Shown here piece by piece: positions 11,915 through 24,242 of a DNA stretch of 64,000 bases. Numbering within the stretch: position 1 is the first letter of the stretch; each line of letters opens with the position of its first letter. Below the pieces are notes generated by a model that was not told where the DNA came from, ran no database searches, and saw only the letters and a list, made by a program, of their open reading frames with translations. Source of the DNA: Pseudozyma flocculosa PF-1 (lineage: Eukaryota > Basidiomycota > Ustilaginomycetes > Ustilaginales > Ustilaginaceae); NCBI RefSeq assembly GCF_000417875.1, contig NW_006920869.1, positions 162,584-226,583 on the forward strand, written 5' to 3'. The position numbers and the translations under genes were made by a program.

Positions 11915-14900
11915 CTTGCAGCGCCTCGCCCGCCCCATCTCATCCAACCAGCAAAGCACGCAAGCGACCGCCGCCATCATCACCTACCCTCGTTTCTGGC
12001 ACGCCGCCACCGCATAGCGATCTCCAGCCTCGCCGGCCATGCAAACGACGTACTGGACTCGACCTCCCAGAGACTTGCGGCACACCTCGCTGTGGCCGCA
12101 AGGGTGTCCGATGTCGGTCAGGTCATGAGGACGCGACGACCCGGGGTCGAGTCGTCGAGTCGAGTCGAATCGTGATATTGTCGCTCGGCGTCGGGGAGGC
12201 GTCGATCTGATGGCGCGCAGCACCGAACGTGCCTACAGTTAGTAGCCTGCGCTGCAGCACATCGGGCCCCGCGCTTGCGTCGTCGGCGGCGTCGATCTAG
12301 CCTCGCCTTAGGCCGACGATCGCAGGCGTGATCTTCAGCGTCGACTCGACTCGTTGTCAGGCCGCCACCCGCCATACCGACCCCTTTTCTTTGGGTCGCT
12401 GCTGCCACCGGGCCGCCCGCCCGCTCGCCCGCCAAGCCCTGCCTCCGCCTGTAGAGCTGCCAGGCCCGACCGCGCCATCAGGAGCGATGCTGTGCGCCAC
12501 CTGTCGTCGTCGTCGTCGCGGCGTTGCTGCCGTGGGCCCTCGCGATCTGCTCAGGAGAGCACGCACGCACCTTACGTCTGCCTCCACACCGACTAGCGGC
12601 CATGTCTGTCTGTACCGTACCGCAATCGTAGACCAGCCAGCCAAGATCGAGCTCGACAGCGCCGAGGTCTCGCTAGCCAACCCGTACTGTAGCGCGCCAG
12701 GAGCCTCGCCAAGGTCAGCGAACAATAAGAATAATGATCCTCGCTCTGGCCGCTCAGACAGGCCAGAAGGCGAGATCCGAGCCGGCCACAGCCGTAAACA
12801 AAGCGCTTTGCGAAGATCACGCACCGCCTTGCTTCGGTCGGTCGGCCGGGCTAGCGTTGCCGAATCGCTGGTACCTACTGCGCGGAGGGACGTCTGCTGC
12901 CGGCCACAGCGCTCGAGGTCATGGTACCCTGCGTGCTGCTCTCGGTCGCTCGCGCCATGCGGCATCACACGCTCGCCGTCGTTGCGCTTGGCCTCTGCCT
13001 CTGCCTCCGCCTCTGCCTCGCTCGTCAGGAGGCCCACGCATGCTGCGTCCGTGGCACGGGCCCGGGCGCGCCGTGGAGGAGCGGCGAGGCGGTCGCGGTG
13101 ATCACCCAGAGGGTTGGGCCCCCTTTTCGTCTCCGACGCAATCGAGTCGTCATAGGCACGCAGCCGGGGAGGTGGCGTCGGCAACGCTCGCCGAGCCGCG
13201 CCTGTTCCAGCAACGTGCCAGGCAGGGGGTCGGGAAGCGTTGCCGATCCTCGTTCGGACGGCGGCTGTCGCAACACGAGACGAGACGAGGCGCTGCCGTC
13301 GATGGATGACCTTCGATCCGTGAACAGTCGCTGCTGTGGAGCACGACGAGTGGGCAGCAGGCAGGGTGGCGTGCTGCCAAAGCCAGTCGGGACGAGTCAG
13401 AACGTTGGCTCAAGTGACGTGGCGGAGCTTCCCCTCTGGACGGTCACGTTGCGTGCTTGCGGCGCTCAGGCTCGAATGAAAATCACACTACTTGGGTGCG
13501 TGCTGCCTGCGTCACCTGTCGGTGCCAGAGAATCAAGCAAGGCGCCCTGCGTGCACGCAAGCCTTCTCCGCGCTCGACGCATAATTGCTCCAAGGCGCAG
13601 CGCCTTCTTAGCTTCTTCCTGCCTGCCTGCCTGCCCCTCGCTGAATGGAAGAACGTGACCGCCGACGCTGGTAGGCACAACCTTGCACGCTTGGACCGCA
13701 TGGGTTGACGACGCCAATCGGGCGCCGCTCTACCGTCGGTCGCACACCCTCTGAACAGACCGTGCTCAATCGAGAGAGCACTCGGGCGACGCCGAGGTGC
13801 AAGACCGCCTCGGAGTGGCACAATAGGAATCGAGACGCCACGCCGGTGGCTCTTCGAAACGCGCAAAGGGAGTACATAGTCGACGAACGACGGACGAACG
13901 GCCCGACGGGGAAGGGGCAAAGCATGAATAAATCCGCGGGCCTGGCCAGATAAGCTTCTTCTCGGCGGTTGGGCGACCGACACGGGACGACACCCCGACG
14001 TCCCAAGTTCTTGGCAAGGTCGAACAAAGCTTGCTTCTCATTCGGGGTTGCCAGTCGCCCGTCGCCCGTCGCCCGTTGGACTGCGGACGAACCACAGCGT
14101 GGTAGGTACGTTCTGTAGCGCCTCTCGCAGTCCGCAAGACCTTTCTTGGCCATATGGGATCGCGAGGAGTCAGGCGCTTCTTTAGCTCGCGAAAGGAGGC
14201 ATCGACCGCGAGATGACCATATACAGTGCGCGGGTCGCTGCTTCTGCGCGATATGACGATCGACCCTAGTCGTCGTGACCTAGAACCAACGCCGTACATT
14301 GAGCTTGGTGGCCAGAGTGGCGCCACAGATGTGACCACGTCAGAGCGATACGAATCACAGCAGCGCGCGCGCTGTGACACTTCGGAACAAGGACGGACTT
14401 GGCCGAGCGCCACCACCGAAGCTCTCTGTGACCGTCCAGCAGGCACGCTCCGGCGTCTCGATCGGGCCCGCGGCCCTTGGTTCCAGCATGAATACGCCCG
14501 CGCCCGAGGCCGAGGACCGGCGAGGGTCGGGGGTTCGAGGGACGGGAGGAGAATCCTGCATCTACAGCCTGATCCATCACGTTCTATAAGGTGTATCACG
14601 CCGACACGTTGCGGAATGATTGGCCACTCGAACCAAGTCGCCGGCCGTCAACTGCGGCGCGCGCTCCTATGCCCTTTGTGCTGCTCCAGAGGGTCGCAGC
14701 ACCGCGCCGCTGCGACGTGCGTGTGCTTCCAAGCTTCTCACTACTGGATCGCCGTACCCTTTGTCGCTTCCATTCATACCAAGCCAGCGCAACAAAGGGA
14801 CACGAACTCGTGGGGCCCATCAGTACGGGCGGTCACCAGCTTCGCTGCGTGGTCCGAGGTCTGTGGTCGTTGGCCATCGTACGCGTCCTCGTTCGCCACG

Positions 14901-15607
14901 CTGCTGCGCAAACGAGGCCCCGACTGTTCATCTCGCGGCCGGTCCGTCCGCTCGCTCGCGCTTGACGAAGGGGCCGGACTAAGAAGTCGCCATTCTTCTG
15001 TCACCCTCTACCTCTGCCTCTTCGCTGCCGTCACGTACTCCGGGGGCGCAGCTCGTTGATTGGACCCTGCCTGCCTGGGGCTCGGGAAGGCGACAGAAGC
15101 TCGGCTCAGCACTTGCAGCCTGCTGCGCAACGCCCCTGCTTTTAGGTGCCTTGCTTAGGCTGTACGTACGCACGGAGCGCGCCTAGGGGGGGTCCTTGCT
15201 CGCTACGAAATAGGCTTCCGCAGCAGGTCTTCCAAGTCACGAAGATCGCCCTGCGCAGCCTGCAGGCAGGCAGCCGCCAAAGCGCAGCCAGCCAGCGTAC
15301 CGCACAGCACTTCGTCCAACGCCGGAGCTTGGCGGCAGGGCGCTGCGCAGACGGATATCGCCGGCAATTTGCAGGCGATCCGTGCTCCTCGTCGGTCAAG
15401 GGCGGCGCAGGCGAATGAGCTTCGCCACCGAGATATCATTGGCCCTCGCTACACCACGGTCCTCGTCAGTCGCCTCGTCGTAGTTGCTGGATCGTCGGAG
15501 TGGTGGCGGTGGCGCTATCGGTACGACCGATATGACCTCCTCGAGCGGTCGCTCATTTGACCGCGCATATGTACCCCTGCACCAAGCACGATCAAGCTAA
15601 GCCCGTC

Positions 15608-15627
15608 ACCGTACCGTATGGTACGGT
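15608..15627. promoter_or_regulatory. 8-bp-arm inverted repeat, candidate protein-binding site
   Basis: ACCGTACC and its exact reverse complement GGTACGGT are separated by GTAT. The same half-site recurs through the surrounding gene-free region. A binding role is only a suggestion. Confidence 0.35.
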
Positions 15628-18625
15628 CCGTAGAGCGAGAAGATCGGTCGTTGCCTCCGAAATGCGCCCAAAAGGCCTGTGCTCTGCACGCCTGGCGCCC
15701 GTCGTCGCCGTTTGGACCACCTGGCACAACGGCACCGTTCAAGCGCTCTTCACCGTCTAACGGTCCCTTTCACCAGGATCGACTCGTCTACACGACGCGA
15801 CACTTCGGACTCCAACTTGACTCTCGGGAGGCGGAACAAGCAGCGGTCGCCCTCCACCGCGAGCTTTTGAAAAAAATTGGAATTTTCAAATTTTCTTCTT
15901 GTCTTCCCGGTCCGCCAACAGATGCACCTGCTCGACGGAGAGACGCAGCGGCCGTTGCTGCGGGCGGTGTGGTTGCGGCCTGGCCTGGCCTGGCCTGCTG
16001 CCCGACACGATCGCGGAAGCGGTCTGCAGCCCCTCGCCGACATCGGACGCCGCAGTGGATGCCTGTCCGCCGCCCGTCCGCAGCTGACGCCCCTGTAGAC
16101 ACGTACTCTGTCCATACCGGCCGACGCAGCCGGATTGCTGGTACAAACAAACGCTCGTACGGACAGGCGGGCGCAGCAGGTATTCAGCCAGTCAACCCAG
16201 CGGCTCGGCCCCTTCGCTTCATTTCGACGGCCTTTGCTCGCCGTCGTCGATGTCGTTGTTGTCGTCGCTGGCCCGGCAGGTGGCAGCATCCATCCACCGG
16301 GTTGGCGCTCCGCGCGTTGCAGCCAGATGTAGGGGCCGGCACCTCGCATGCGGACCGGCCTCCCAATGACGTCCGGACGTACATGTGCAGGTATCGCCGC
16401 CTGTCCCCTTCCTCCCTCCCGCTTCCCCTCCGAGTCTTCTTGACCATTCGCCGCCGAGCAGCAGGTGTATGGTGGGGGGACCCATGAATCGAAGCCCGCA
16501 ACGCCAACAGTAGCGACCGGTCAACGTCTTGCGATCCGGCCGCCGCCTTCCCCTTTCTTTGGCGCTCCGAGCCCGAGACTGCCAAAGTTTCTATTTGCGG
16601 GATCGCTCCGACGCTGCGCACTGTATGTAGAGTCGACGGTGTCGATCCAAACGAACGGGCTCGGCGCGGCGACGGGAGTACGGCAGCGGGCCAGGTCGGT
16701 CGGTCCAATGAGATCGACATGCTGTGCTCGTGGCTATGCCCCTAAACGCCCGTGGTTGCTCTTCGATCTTCGTCGCGGTAGTCACAGTACGTCCAGACAG
16801 TCAGATGGTCGCGCTCGTCGTCTACTTTGAGCTCCCCATCAGTGCCGGATGCACGCAGTGCCAGCGTCGAGGAGGAGCTCTGGATGTGCGCAGCGAAAGA
16901 ATTCGGGCCGAAGCCAGGCAGGCGTCCACACGGATGCCACCCTTGACAACGCCTCGTCAAGCACCTAGGTGGACGCAGGAAGGGCATCAGACGGATCTCG
17001 CATTCCGTAACTCAGCGGGCGGCAAGCGGCGGAACGGGCCGAGAGGCAGGGTACGGTGGGGATCGGTACGGTAAGTCGGCCCCACCGCAACGTGCAGAAC
17101 CGATCACGGCAACGGCAACGGGGAATTGGGGTTCCGACAAAGCCGACCGCGAGCTGGCTTTGGCCTGGCCTGGCCTGGCGGAGCGGCCTTCGTCACGGAC
17201 ATACGAGGATTCGGGAGTCACCTCGTCAAGAAGCGAGGACGCTTCTGTCTTTGTCGGGCTGTGGTAAAGTACACTCGCTGCTTCCCCGTACCTGGCTGGC
17301 ACATTTCGTACCGTAAGCAAGGTGCGAGCGGGATGGTCAGACGACTTGGCGTGACGCGGATCGCCAAAGACGCGATCGCAGCGAGGGCCCGCCTGGTGGC
17401 CCTGCATCTTCTTGCTCAACAGCTTTTCAGCTTGCTTGGCGCAGGGCGGGGCCGAGACAGGGACGAGTGGACGAGACAGCAAGCAAGCAAGCAAGGACCC
17501 GAAGATGACTCCGCCCCCCCGCCCATTCGCCGTTGATTGAGACTGGACGGCTGGATCCCGACTTTGGTCAACCGGAAGCCGTACCGCCGTGGTTGAAGGG
17601 GCTCGCCGACCACGATGCCGCCCGCGACCGTACCTATCACGCCATGTTCGAGGAGCAGCGTTGTGATCGTCTGACCTTTGACATCATACCCTCCCCGGCT
17701 TTGGCCATCCGCATCCGCATTCGCATCCGCGTTGTTGTCTTTCGACCGATCGGGCCGAATACCTACGATTGCGGAGCAGGCCGGGCGGTGCAGCAAGCTA
17801 CAGAAAGCGGTGCAACGAGGTCAACGACCCACCTCCTTGAACATCGAGTGCGACGCTTTGTTCGAGGGTGCACCCTTCGCCTTTGGCCCCCACCCCACAC
17901 CGCCCCGCCCGTCGGGATGCCGTGCCGGATCAAAGAGGTCGGCGTGAAGAGGGCAGGCAAGGAGGTTGCTTGGCAGCCCATCCAGCCAGGCTGCGGGTGC
18001 AAATCGGATCTGCTTCAGCCGGGCCCACCTTTCGGCCGAGTGCAAGCTTCGTCAGACGACTCGGCGTCGCCATCCTCGTCCTCCTGGCCCCTCACGCGGC
18101 CTCGTGCCATCTTGGCATCCTCACTCGCTTCGACAGAAACGAGCGACACACAGAGGTCGAGGAAAGATGCAGCGATCAGAGCAGACTGGGGTTCGATGAG
18201 GTCGAGCGAGAGAGGGCATCACTTGAGGAGGGGTCTAGGTATTTGTACAATTGTGCAAGGATCGCAGAATGGGGCAGCAGGCAGAGGCGCGGGGCGCGCT
18301 CAGGCGCCGGGGCCAAGGGGCGAGAACGAGAACAGACGGCCGTGACGATGCTTTGCGGCCGAGATGGTACGGATCGGAAACAGGTCGTGGGAGCTGCGTA
18401 GTGGAACGAGGAAAGTCGACCTGCGACCGTCGCTGGGCCTGCGCCGGGCGCCGGCGAGAATGCGAGGTTCGTAGGAGAGTCTTTGCGGAAGGGCGCTCAA
18501 ATTAGGTGGAAGCCGAGATTGGCGACTGGGTATGTGATGTGTCGGGCTGGCGCAAGCATCGGGAGGGAACAAAGGGGGCGATAGGGAGCGGGGCGAGGCC
18601 ATCAGGAGCAGCGGCATCGCCCGCC

Positions 18626-20227
18626 TCAGGCGGCGGACCAGTGGTTGACGACGTTCTGTCCTCGACGGACAGCTCCGAGGTCGTTGGCCATGGTGCAGCA
18701 CATCGGACTGTCGACGTTGCCGGAGGCCAATGCCGTCGCTGAAATGGACGGTCCGCAGCTAGCCGTGGCGAGTGATGGCGAGGAGCCGAACTCTCGCACG
18801 ACGCTGCAGCAGGGATACTGCCCACGGCAGTGCTGGTCCGCCGATGTCTGCCAGAGAAATCGACAGGCAACGGGCGGCGCTCGTGGTGGCATGGGCTGCG
18901 AGGGCTGCGCCGGTGCCGCTGCAAGCGCCATCGTATCGATGTTCAGGGTGGCAAAGTTGGAGCCGCCGCCGCCGCCGCAGATGCGGGCCAGCGCCAGATC
19001 CAGACTCTCGCCGTGCCTGCCGCGGGTCGCTGCAGATCTCATGGCCAGCTCCGAGAGCAGCGAGAGGTTCGAGAGGTTCTCGCACGCGCCGTTGGGACTC
19101 GACTGCTCCGAGTCGCCCTTGGACGAGGACGATAGCGTCGGAGAGCCGGGTCGGGTCGAGGGCGGCGAGAATGCGCCCGCGAATAGGGCGTTCTCCCGCT
19201 CGACAGCCTCGACCGGCGACAGAGGACGCGAGAGGAGCGCCTCGGCGAGGGGATTGCCTTCCGGCTCTGCCAGCGGCGTGACGTTTTCGTCTTGGTCATC
19301 CTCTTCGTCATCGTCATCGTCGTCGTCTTCGGCATCGCTGTTGTCTTCGACCAGCGCGGGCAGCTCCTCGGACGACACGCTGCCCGCCAGCATCGCCGTA
19401 GATGGGTAGGGGCAGATGTATGGGTAGCCCAGCCGGGGTCCAGAAGCGGTCGAGGAGGAGGGCGAGCGCCTCTCCGCAAAGCCCGAGTCGAAGGTGGACA
19501 CCGCTTCTGCACCCATCTCGAGCTGGGCGACCTCATCAGCAGCGACAGAGTCCTCGTCCGGAAGCTCAACGGCGACGAAATCGTCGTCGTACTCGATCGC
19601 GGTCGCCTCTTCGTCGTTTGAGCCCAGCTCGCTCAGCAGGTCCTCGAACCACTGCACTTCTCGCTCGAAGTGCTCGCGCGAGCTTGTCGACGGGCGGACC
19701 TCGGGGCCGTTTTCGGATCCGCTGAGGTGCGTCTCCTTGCTTGGGCCCGCTGACCGGATCGCCAGCCTGTCTTCCTCGTCGCGACGAAGGGGTGGGTGAA
19801 CTCCCTGGGCTCCCAGCTCGCCTCGCAGAGCCTGCTGCGGCTCGTCAAACGGGGGCCTCGGAGACAGCCTCTCCCGCTCGAGGCTCGACAGCATGGCGTT
19901 GCGCACGAGGACGCTCCTGCGCAGCCCTTCGCCGGCGGATTCGTCGAGCCGAGAGGACCTGCGCATGGCGGTGGATGCCAGGTAGACCGATGGCGAGGTG
20001 GACGGCAGTTCCGAGTCGCTGAGGTGCGCAGCTTGTGTTGCAGCGCCGGGAATGGGGCTGAAGACGGATCTGAGGCTGACGGGCGGGCCCCAGTGCAGGC
20101 CTATCTCCTGACCGACGTTGTCACTTGGCATCCGTTCTTGTGGCGACGGCGGGCGCTCTGCATACAGGTCGGCGCTGCCAGCCTCTGCGAGCGAGGCATG
20201 GCTGAAGAGGCGGCGGAGGGGCTCCAT
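18626..20227 (-). CDS. Unrecognised protein with acidic stretch
   Basis: Open frame of 533 aa taken from the ATG at 20227 (MEPLRRLFSHASL). The frame stays open upstream to an ATG at 20443, but that extension looks like leader sequence. I do not recognise a family. Visible features are Ser/Pro-rich low complexity, and a strongly acidic run of Asp/Glu around residues 295-320 (plus-strand 19270-19345). There are repeated Ser-Pro sites and a C-terminal part richer in Cys. No signal peptide or membrane segment is evident. The composition suggests a disordered regulatory or nuclear protein, but this is inference. Confidence 0.6.
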   Translation of the reverse strand: MEPLRRLFSHASLAEAGSADLYAERPPSPQERMPSDNVGQEIGLHWGPPVSLRSVFSPIPGAATQAAHLSDSELPSTSPSVYLASTAMRRSSRLDESAGEGLRRSVLVRNAMLSSLERERLSPRPPFDEPQQALRGELGAQGVHPPLRRDEEDRLAIRSAGPSKETHLSGSENGPEVRPSTSSREHFEREVQWFEDLLSELGSNDEEATAIEYDDDFVAVELPDEDSVAADEVAQLEMGAEAVSTFDSGFAERRSPSSSTASGPRLGYPYICPYPSTAMLAGSVSSEELPALVEDNSDAEDDDDDDDEEDDQDENVTPLAEPEGNPLAEALLSRPLSPVEAVERENALFAGAFSPPSTRPGSPTLSSSSKGDSEQSSPNGACENLSNLSLLSELAMRSAATRGRHGESLDLALARICGGGGGSNFATLNIDTMALAAAPAQPSQPMPPRAPPVACRFLWQTSADQHCRGQYPCCSVVREFGSSPSLATASCGPSISATALASGNVDSPMCCTMANDLGAVRRGQNVVNHWSAA

Positions 20228-20944
20228 CGTGGTGACCTGGGTGCGCGAGAGCGCTGGCGGAGATCGGTGAATGCACAAGGCCGAGCCGAGCTGGCTGCCG
20301 GGGGAAAGGATCGGGAGCTTGCGCGGGGTTCTATCCGGACCCGAGTAGGAGGGGGGACGATGAAGCACGCTGCGGGTTGGAAGCGCAGAAGGAGGTGGGG
20401 AGGAAGTGCGGTGGCTTGACAGAGCGAGATGGCGTAGTTCCAAGGGGTGGATCGAGAGGTCAATGGGGCGTATGACGGGTGATCATCTTGGAATGGATAC
20501 GCTGGACCGGGCGGTATCTCCTGAGCTTGGGAGAGACGACGGCGGGTACAGTGCGGGATGAGCTTGCTCAATGGATGTGAGGGCGAAGGTCAAGAGGGTG
20601 CGAGGGCAGCCATGTCCTTGTGTTGGTGAGCACGGCGGGGTGCGGCAGAGGAGATTACTGAGGTTGCGGTTGCGATTGTGGTCTCGGGGCGGGGACGAGG
20701 AGTTGCGAGAGGCGGAGGAACGCGCGGGCTGTGTGCCTTAGAGGGAGGAGTTCATGGTTGGCGATGTGACTGCGGTGGTGTTGGTGGTGGTTGTGATTCG
20801 AGTGTGGTGATGGTGGTGGGGAGGCGTAATGAAAGAGGTGGAGCGGGCAGCGCCCTTTTGGGGGTCCACCGTCCAAGCAAGCTGATATGGCAGCCGTCCC
20901 GAGGTGCGGGCGCAGTCGCAGGCGCAGGCAGGCGCAGGCCGAGC

Positions 20945-21016
20945 AGAGTCATGCAGCGCAGGGCAGCGCAGGGCAGGGCAGAGCAGGGCAGGGCAGCGCA
21001 GGGCAGCGCAGGGCAG
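20945..21016. repeat. Tandem GGGCAGCGCA-like 10-bp repeats
   Basis: Imperfect copies of GGGCAGCGCA and variants GGGCAGAGCA and GGGCAGGGCA follow head to tail, about 280 nt before the assembly gap. Confidence 0.8.
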
Positions 21017-21301
21017 CGGTGCGCCTGCTTTCTCCACCTCTCTCCACACCAAAAAAGTTGAGGGCGGGCAGGCCTGGCCTGCAGCGCGGCGCCAGAGGCA
21101 AAAGGTGCCGCGCGCCAAACCAAGCAGCAGCAGCGCAGCGCCCAGCAGCTCAGTGGCCAGCTGAGCCGGGCAGGGTCCCCTCGCTGTTTTGGCGTGACTA
21201 ACCCCCCCCCCCCCGCCCGCTCNCACCCNCNCGCNCNCGCCGCCTCGCGTCACGACGCGCGCGCGCGCGCGCGCGCGTCGCGCGCNCGCGCGCGCGTCGC
21301 G

Positions 21302-21560
21302 NNNNNNNNNNNNNNNNNNNNNNNNNNNNNNNNNNNNNNNNNNNNNNNNNNNNNNNNNNNNNNNNNNNNNNNNNNNNNNNNNNNNNNNNNNNNNNNNNNN
21401 NNNNNNNNNNNNNNNNNNNNNNNNNNNNNNNNNNNNNNNNNNNNNNNNNNNNNNNNNNNNNNNNNNNNNNNNNNNNNNNNNNNNNNNNNNNNNNNNNNNN
21501 NNNNNNNNNNNNNNNNNNNNNNNNNNNNNNNNNNNNNNNNNNNNNNNNNNNNNNNNNNNN
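21302..21560. other. Assembly gap (N run) flanked by CG dinucleotide repeat
   Basis: 259 N preceded by alternating CG with scattered single N from about 21224. The left flank suggests failure in a GC dinucleotide repeat. Confidence 0.95.
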
Positions 21561-23615
21561 CCCGGTCACGTCCTCCACCGCCCCCCCCCCCCCGACCTCA
21601 ACTCTGGCTCACACCATCCGACCGCGGTCCGCCCTAGGCTGCCCCTTCGAGTCAGACTGCGCCGGTCCGGGCTACGGGACGAGTCACGTCGCTCGCCATC
21701 CTCGGCCTGCCTTGCCTGGCTTCGCCGTGCCTGTCCGTCCTGCCCTGCCAAGTGCGTATCCAGTCGTGCCATGCTGCCTGGCTCAGCACCGTGTCCATCA
21801 TCATCGTGGCCACCGAGGCGCTTGTCATGTCGAGACGCGATGGGGTAATCGACCCAGCGTGGCTCGGATCGTCGAAAAGGCGTACCCTAGCCTAGCCTAG
21901 CCGGCCTATGCCTCGCCAGAGCGAGTAGTCAGGATTTGGCTCACGCTCCGTGGCACCCTAGCACTCGCCTGCGTTGCTCACAGAGGGGGCCCACGACGGC
22001 GTGACCGCAGAGGTCCTCGCTGGCGCCGGGCTTCCGCTAGGCGTGCGTGCGTGCTGGCCACCTGGCTGAGCCTGCACCAGACCGCCCCGACGACGACGAC
22101 AGCACCACAACCACCACCGCCCACCCCGGCTGCTGCCGAGGATAGGTCTCATCCAGGGTCAATTTGGGCCTGGGGCGGCCCTGAGCTCCGCAGCCAAAAG
22201 GGCATCGTCGAGCACCTCATCCGCTACCGCGCACGAATCAAGTCAGGCGGATCGCGGCTGGCGTGACCAAGGTGAGTACAACAATGTGTAGGTTACCGCT
22301 TTGCCTTGCGCCTTGAAGTCGAGTCAGGATGAAGTCGTCTGCTCCGCTCAGGGTACGGAGATGTGCTGACGCCATGCACCCCGCTGCCCGCCGTGCTTAT
22401 CAGATTCCCCCGCCAGCGCACTGCAGGCCAAGTTGGGCCTTTTCTGGAAGCGGATGGCGAGGCGAGGCCAGGCGGAGCACGCCAGCATCCCCTCGGCGAC
22501 GGATGGAAGGACGTCGTCATGCCATCCGCGGTACGCCTTGCCGGTACGGGATGAGCGATCAGGATCAGTAGTGGCGGGACCCGATTGGTACCGGTACCTG
22601 TCGCACCGGGACGCGATCGTGTGACGCCAGCGTCTCATCCTGGTCTCAGCCACGGGCAAGCCGGGAGAGAGGCTAGGGATCTTCGATCAGGGCGGCCCTC
22701 TCCTCGGCCAAGGCCGGGCGACGTGTCTCTTGATCTCGCCCCCTGCTCGCGACAGAGCCGAGCGACATGTCAGCAGCACCCTTGCCTGCTACCGGTGCCG
22801 GGCGTGAAAAGCATCGGGAGCATAGCATCGATCCTTCCATCTCCCCTTGGTTGAGTAGCCACCAGCATCAGCTTACCAGACAAACGCTTCGGTGACCTAG
22901 ATCCAGACAGCCAGCTGGCTCATGGACCCTGCCTGACTCTCTGGCAGCCCATCACCACTCCGGACTCAGGCCAGGCCAGGGGCCAGGCCCCGGCCCCGCT
23001 CGCTTGCGCTCAGGCTTCTCTACCCTCCTGTCTGTTCATTGCCGATGCTCGATATGGCAACCAGCTCACTGTCAGCAGCAGCTTGCGAGGGGATGTGCGC
23101 AATCGGAGCGGGTCGGGATCGTCTTTTCCTTGCCAGGCCCGCGTGCACATCAGAACACCACCTGGCCACCGCTACCCACCTGTAGCAGATCCGCGCTCGT
23201 TCGGGAGGGAGGTCCAGGTGCCGAGCTCCCAATGCCTCGTCCCCTTTCGGGACGTCATCGAAGCCATTGTCTGACCGCCAAAAGGTCCACGATGGAGCAG
23301 CTGTGGGTGGCAGCACATCCCGACCTCTCCCGCAGATAGCAGCGCACCACAGAAGCCGTCATACCGTCAGCAGCAAGCCGCAGTCAGGCGAGGCTTCGCA
23401 CGCAATTGTTCGCACCCGATCTGGTCCGATCGTGAGGATGCTTTGTGAGCGTGGAAAGAGGCAGACGGGGCGGGTCTGGCTTGGCTAGTGTTACAAGGAG
23501 GGGCACGACGAGGTATACAGTTCGGGGGCGGCGATGATGCTGGACGTCTGGGACAAGAGGGCGGCAAGTGGCGAGGAAAGCTGCACAAGGCCGGTGGGGC
23601 TGAGCGCGCCTTCTT

Positions 23616-24242
23616 CTACTGCTGCTCGCCCTTGAGCTGGCGGTCGCGGGCCTCGTCGACGAGGCTGCCAACGACGCGGTAGCCGCGCGGCGCCTTGCGG
23701 CTCGACTTGCCGGCATCGACGACTTCGCCCGCCGCATTGACCCAGACGGCCTCTTCGTCGGTGAGCGCCTGCTGCTCGGGCGTGTCGAGTCGGCGCACAT
23801 TGTCGACGTGCAGCAGCTCCTTGACCGCCAGGATGGCGCCCGCCATCTCGGGTCCAATGGGGCGGTAGACGCTCTGCAGCCGCTTCGTCAGCCCGAGCGA
23901 GCTGAGGATCCGGTTCGTCTTGGCAGGCATGCCGATGCCGGACCGGCGCAGCGTGATGCGGTAGTGGGTCGGCGCCGTGCCCGTTGCGGCGGCGACACTC
24001 TCAGAGGTGGCCGTCGACGTCGACTCGAAGCGCAGCATCGACCGCGAAGACGACGCCACCGGGCTCGCCGTCAGCGTGGCGCGACGGGAGCCTTGGCCGA
24101 CAAGGGCGAGCAGAGATCGACCGGAGAGAGACATTGCAGAGGGTGAGGATGAGGTTGAGGTCGAAGTCGAGGTCGAGGTCGAGGTCGAGACTGTTGATGA
24201 CATCGAAGAAGCGAGCACCGTGGGAAAAGGCAAGGCCGACAT
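23616..24242 (-). CDS. Mitochondrial large-subunit ribosomal protein uL30m
   Basis: Single-exon frame of 208 aa from ATG 24242. The core HYRITLRRSGIGMPAKTNRI with downstream LGLTKRLQSVYRP matches the uL30 family (yeast MRPL33, bacterial L30), a component of the mitochondrial 60S-class subunit. The N-terminus has a Ser-Thr repeat encoded by a GAGGTC-type tandem at about 24150-24190. A basic, Ser/Arg-rich stretch beginning MSLSGRSLLAL at the in-frame ATG 24134 looks like the matrix-targeting presequence, so translation could start there instead. The protein extends about 60 residues past the conserved L30 core. Confidence 0.9.
   Translation of the reverse strand: MSALPFPTVLASSMSSTVSTSTSTSTSTSTSSSPSAMSLSGRSLLALVGQGSRRATLTASPVASSSRSMLRFESTSTATSESVAAATGTAPTHYRITLRRSGIGMPAKTNRILSSLGLTKRLQSVYRPIGPEMAGAILAVKELLHVDNVRRLDTPEQQALTDEEAVWVNAAGEVVDAGKSSRKAPRGYRVVGSLVDEARDRQLKGEQQ

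Larger units (their letters stand above)
10783..18625. other. 7.8 kb region without a recognisable gene
   Basis: This lies upstream of the Ecl1-type gene and downstream of the unknown gene at 18626-20227. Many open frames exist because stop codons are rare in this GC-rich DNA. None shows domains, conserved motifs or splice sites that join. It contains repeated CCGTACC/GGTACGG words, a T12A16 palindrome at 11887, and CCTGGC runs near 15976 and 17160. It could hold a long promoter or non-coding RNAs. Confidence 0.55.
20228..23615. other. Gene-free stretch containing an assembly gap
   Basis: I see no supported gene. It holds 10-bp GGGCAGCGCA-like tandem repeats at about 20945-21016, GC dinucleotide runs, a gap, a GGTACCGGTACC palindrome at 22587-22598, and GGCCAG runs near 22970. 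Confidence 0.55.

Noticed and set aside
12328..13184. Open frames on both strands in the gene-free region
   Set aside because: Ser/Arg/Ala-rich, no conserved motifs, no splice logic; typical of random GC-rich DNA.
20945..21060. CRISPR-like array
   Set aside because: The repeats are 10 bp, contiguous and without spacers, and this is eukaryotic DNA.
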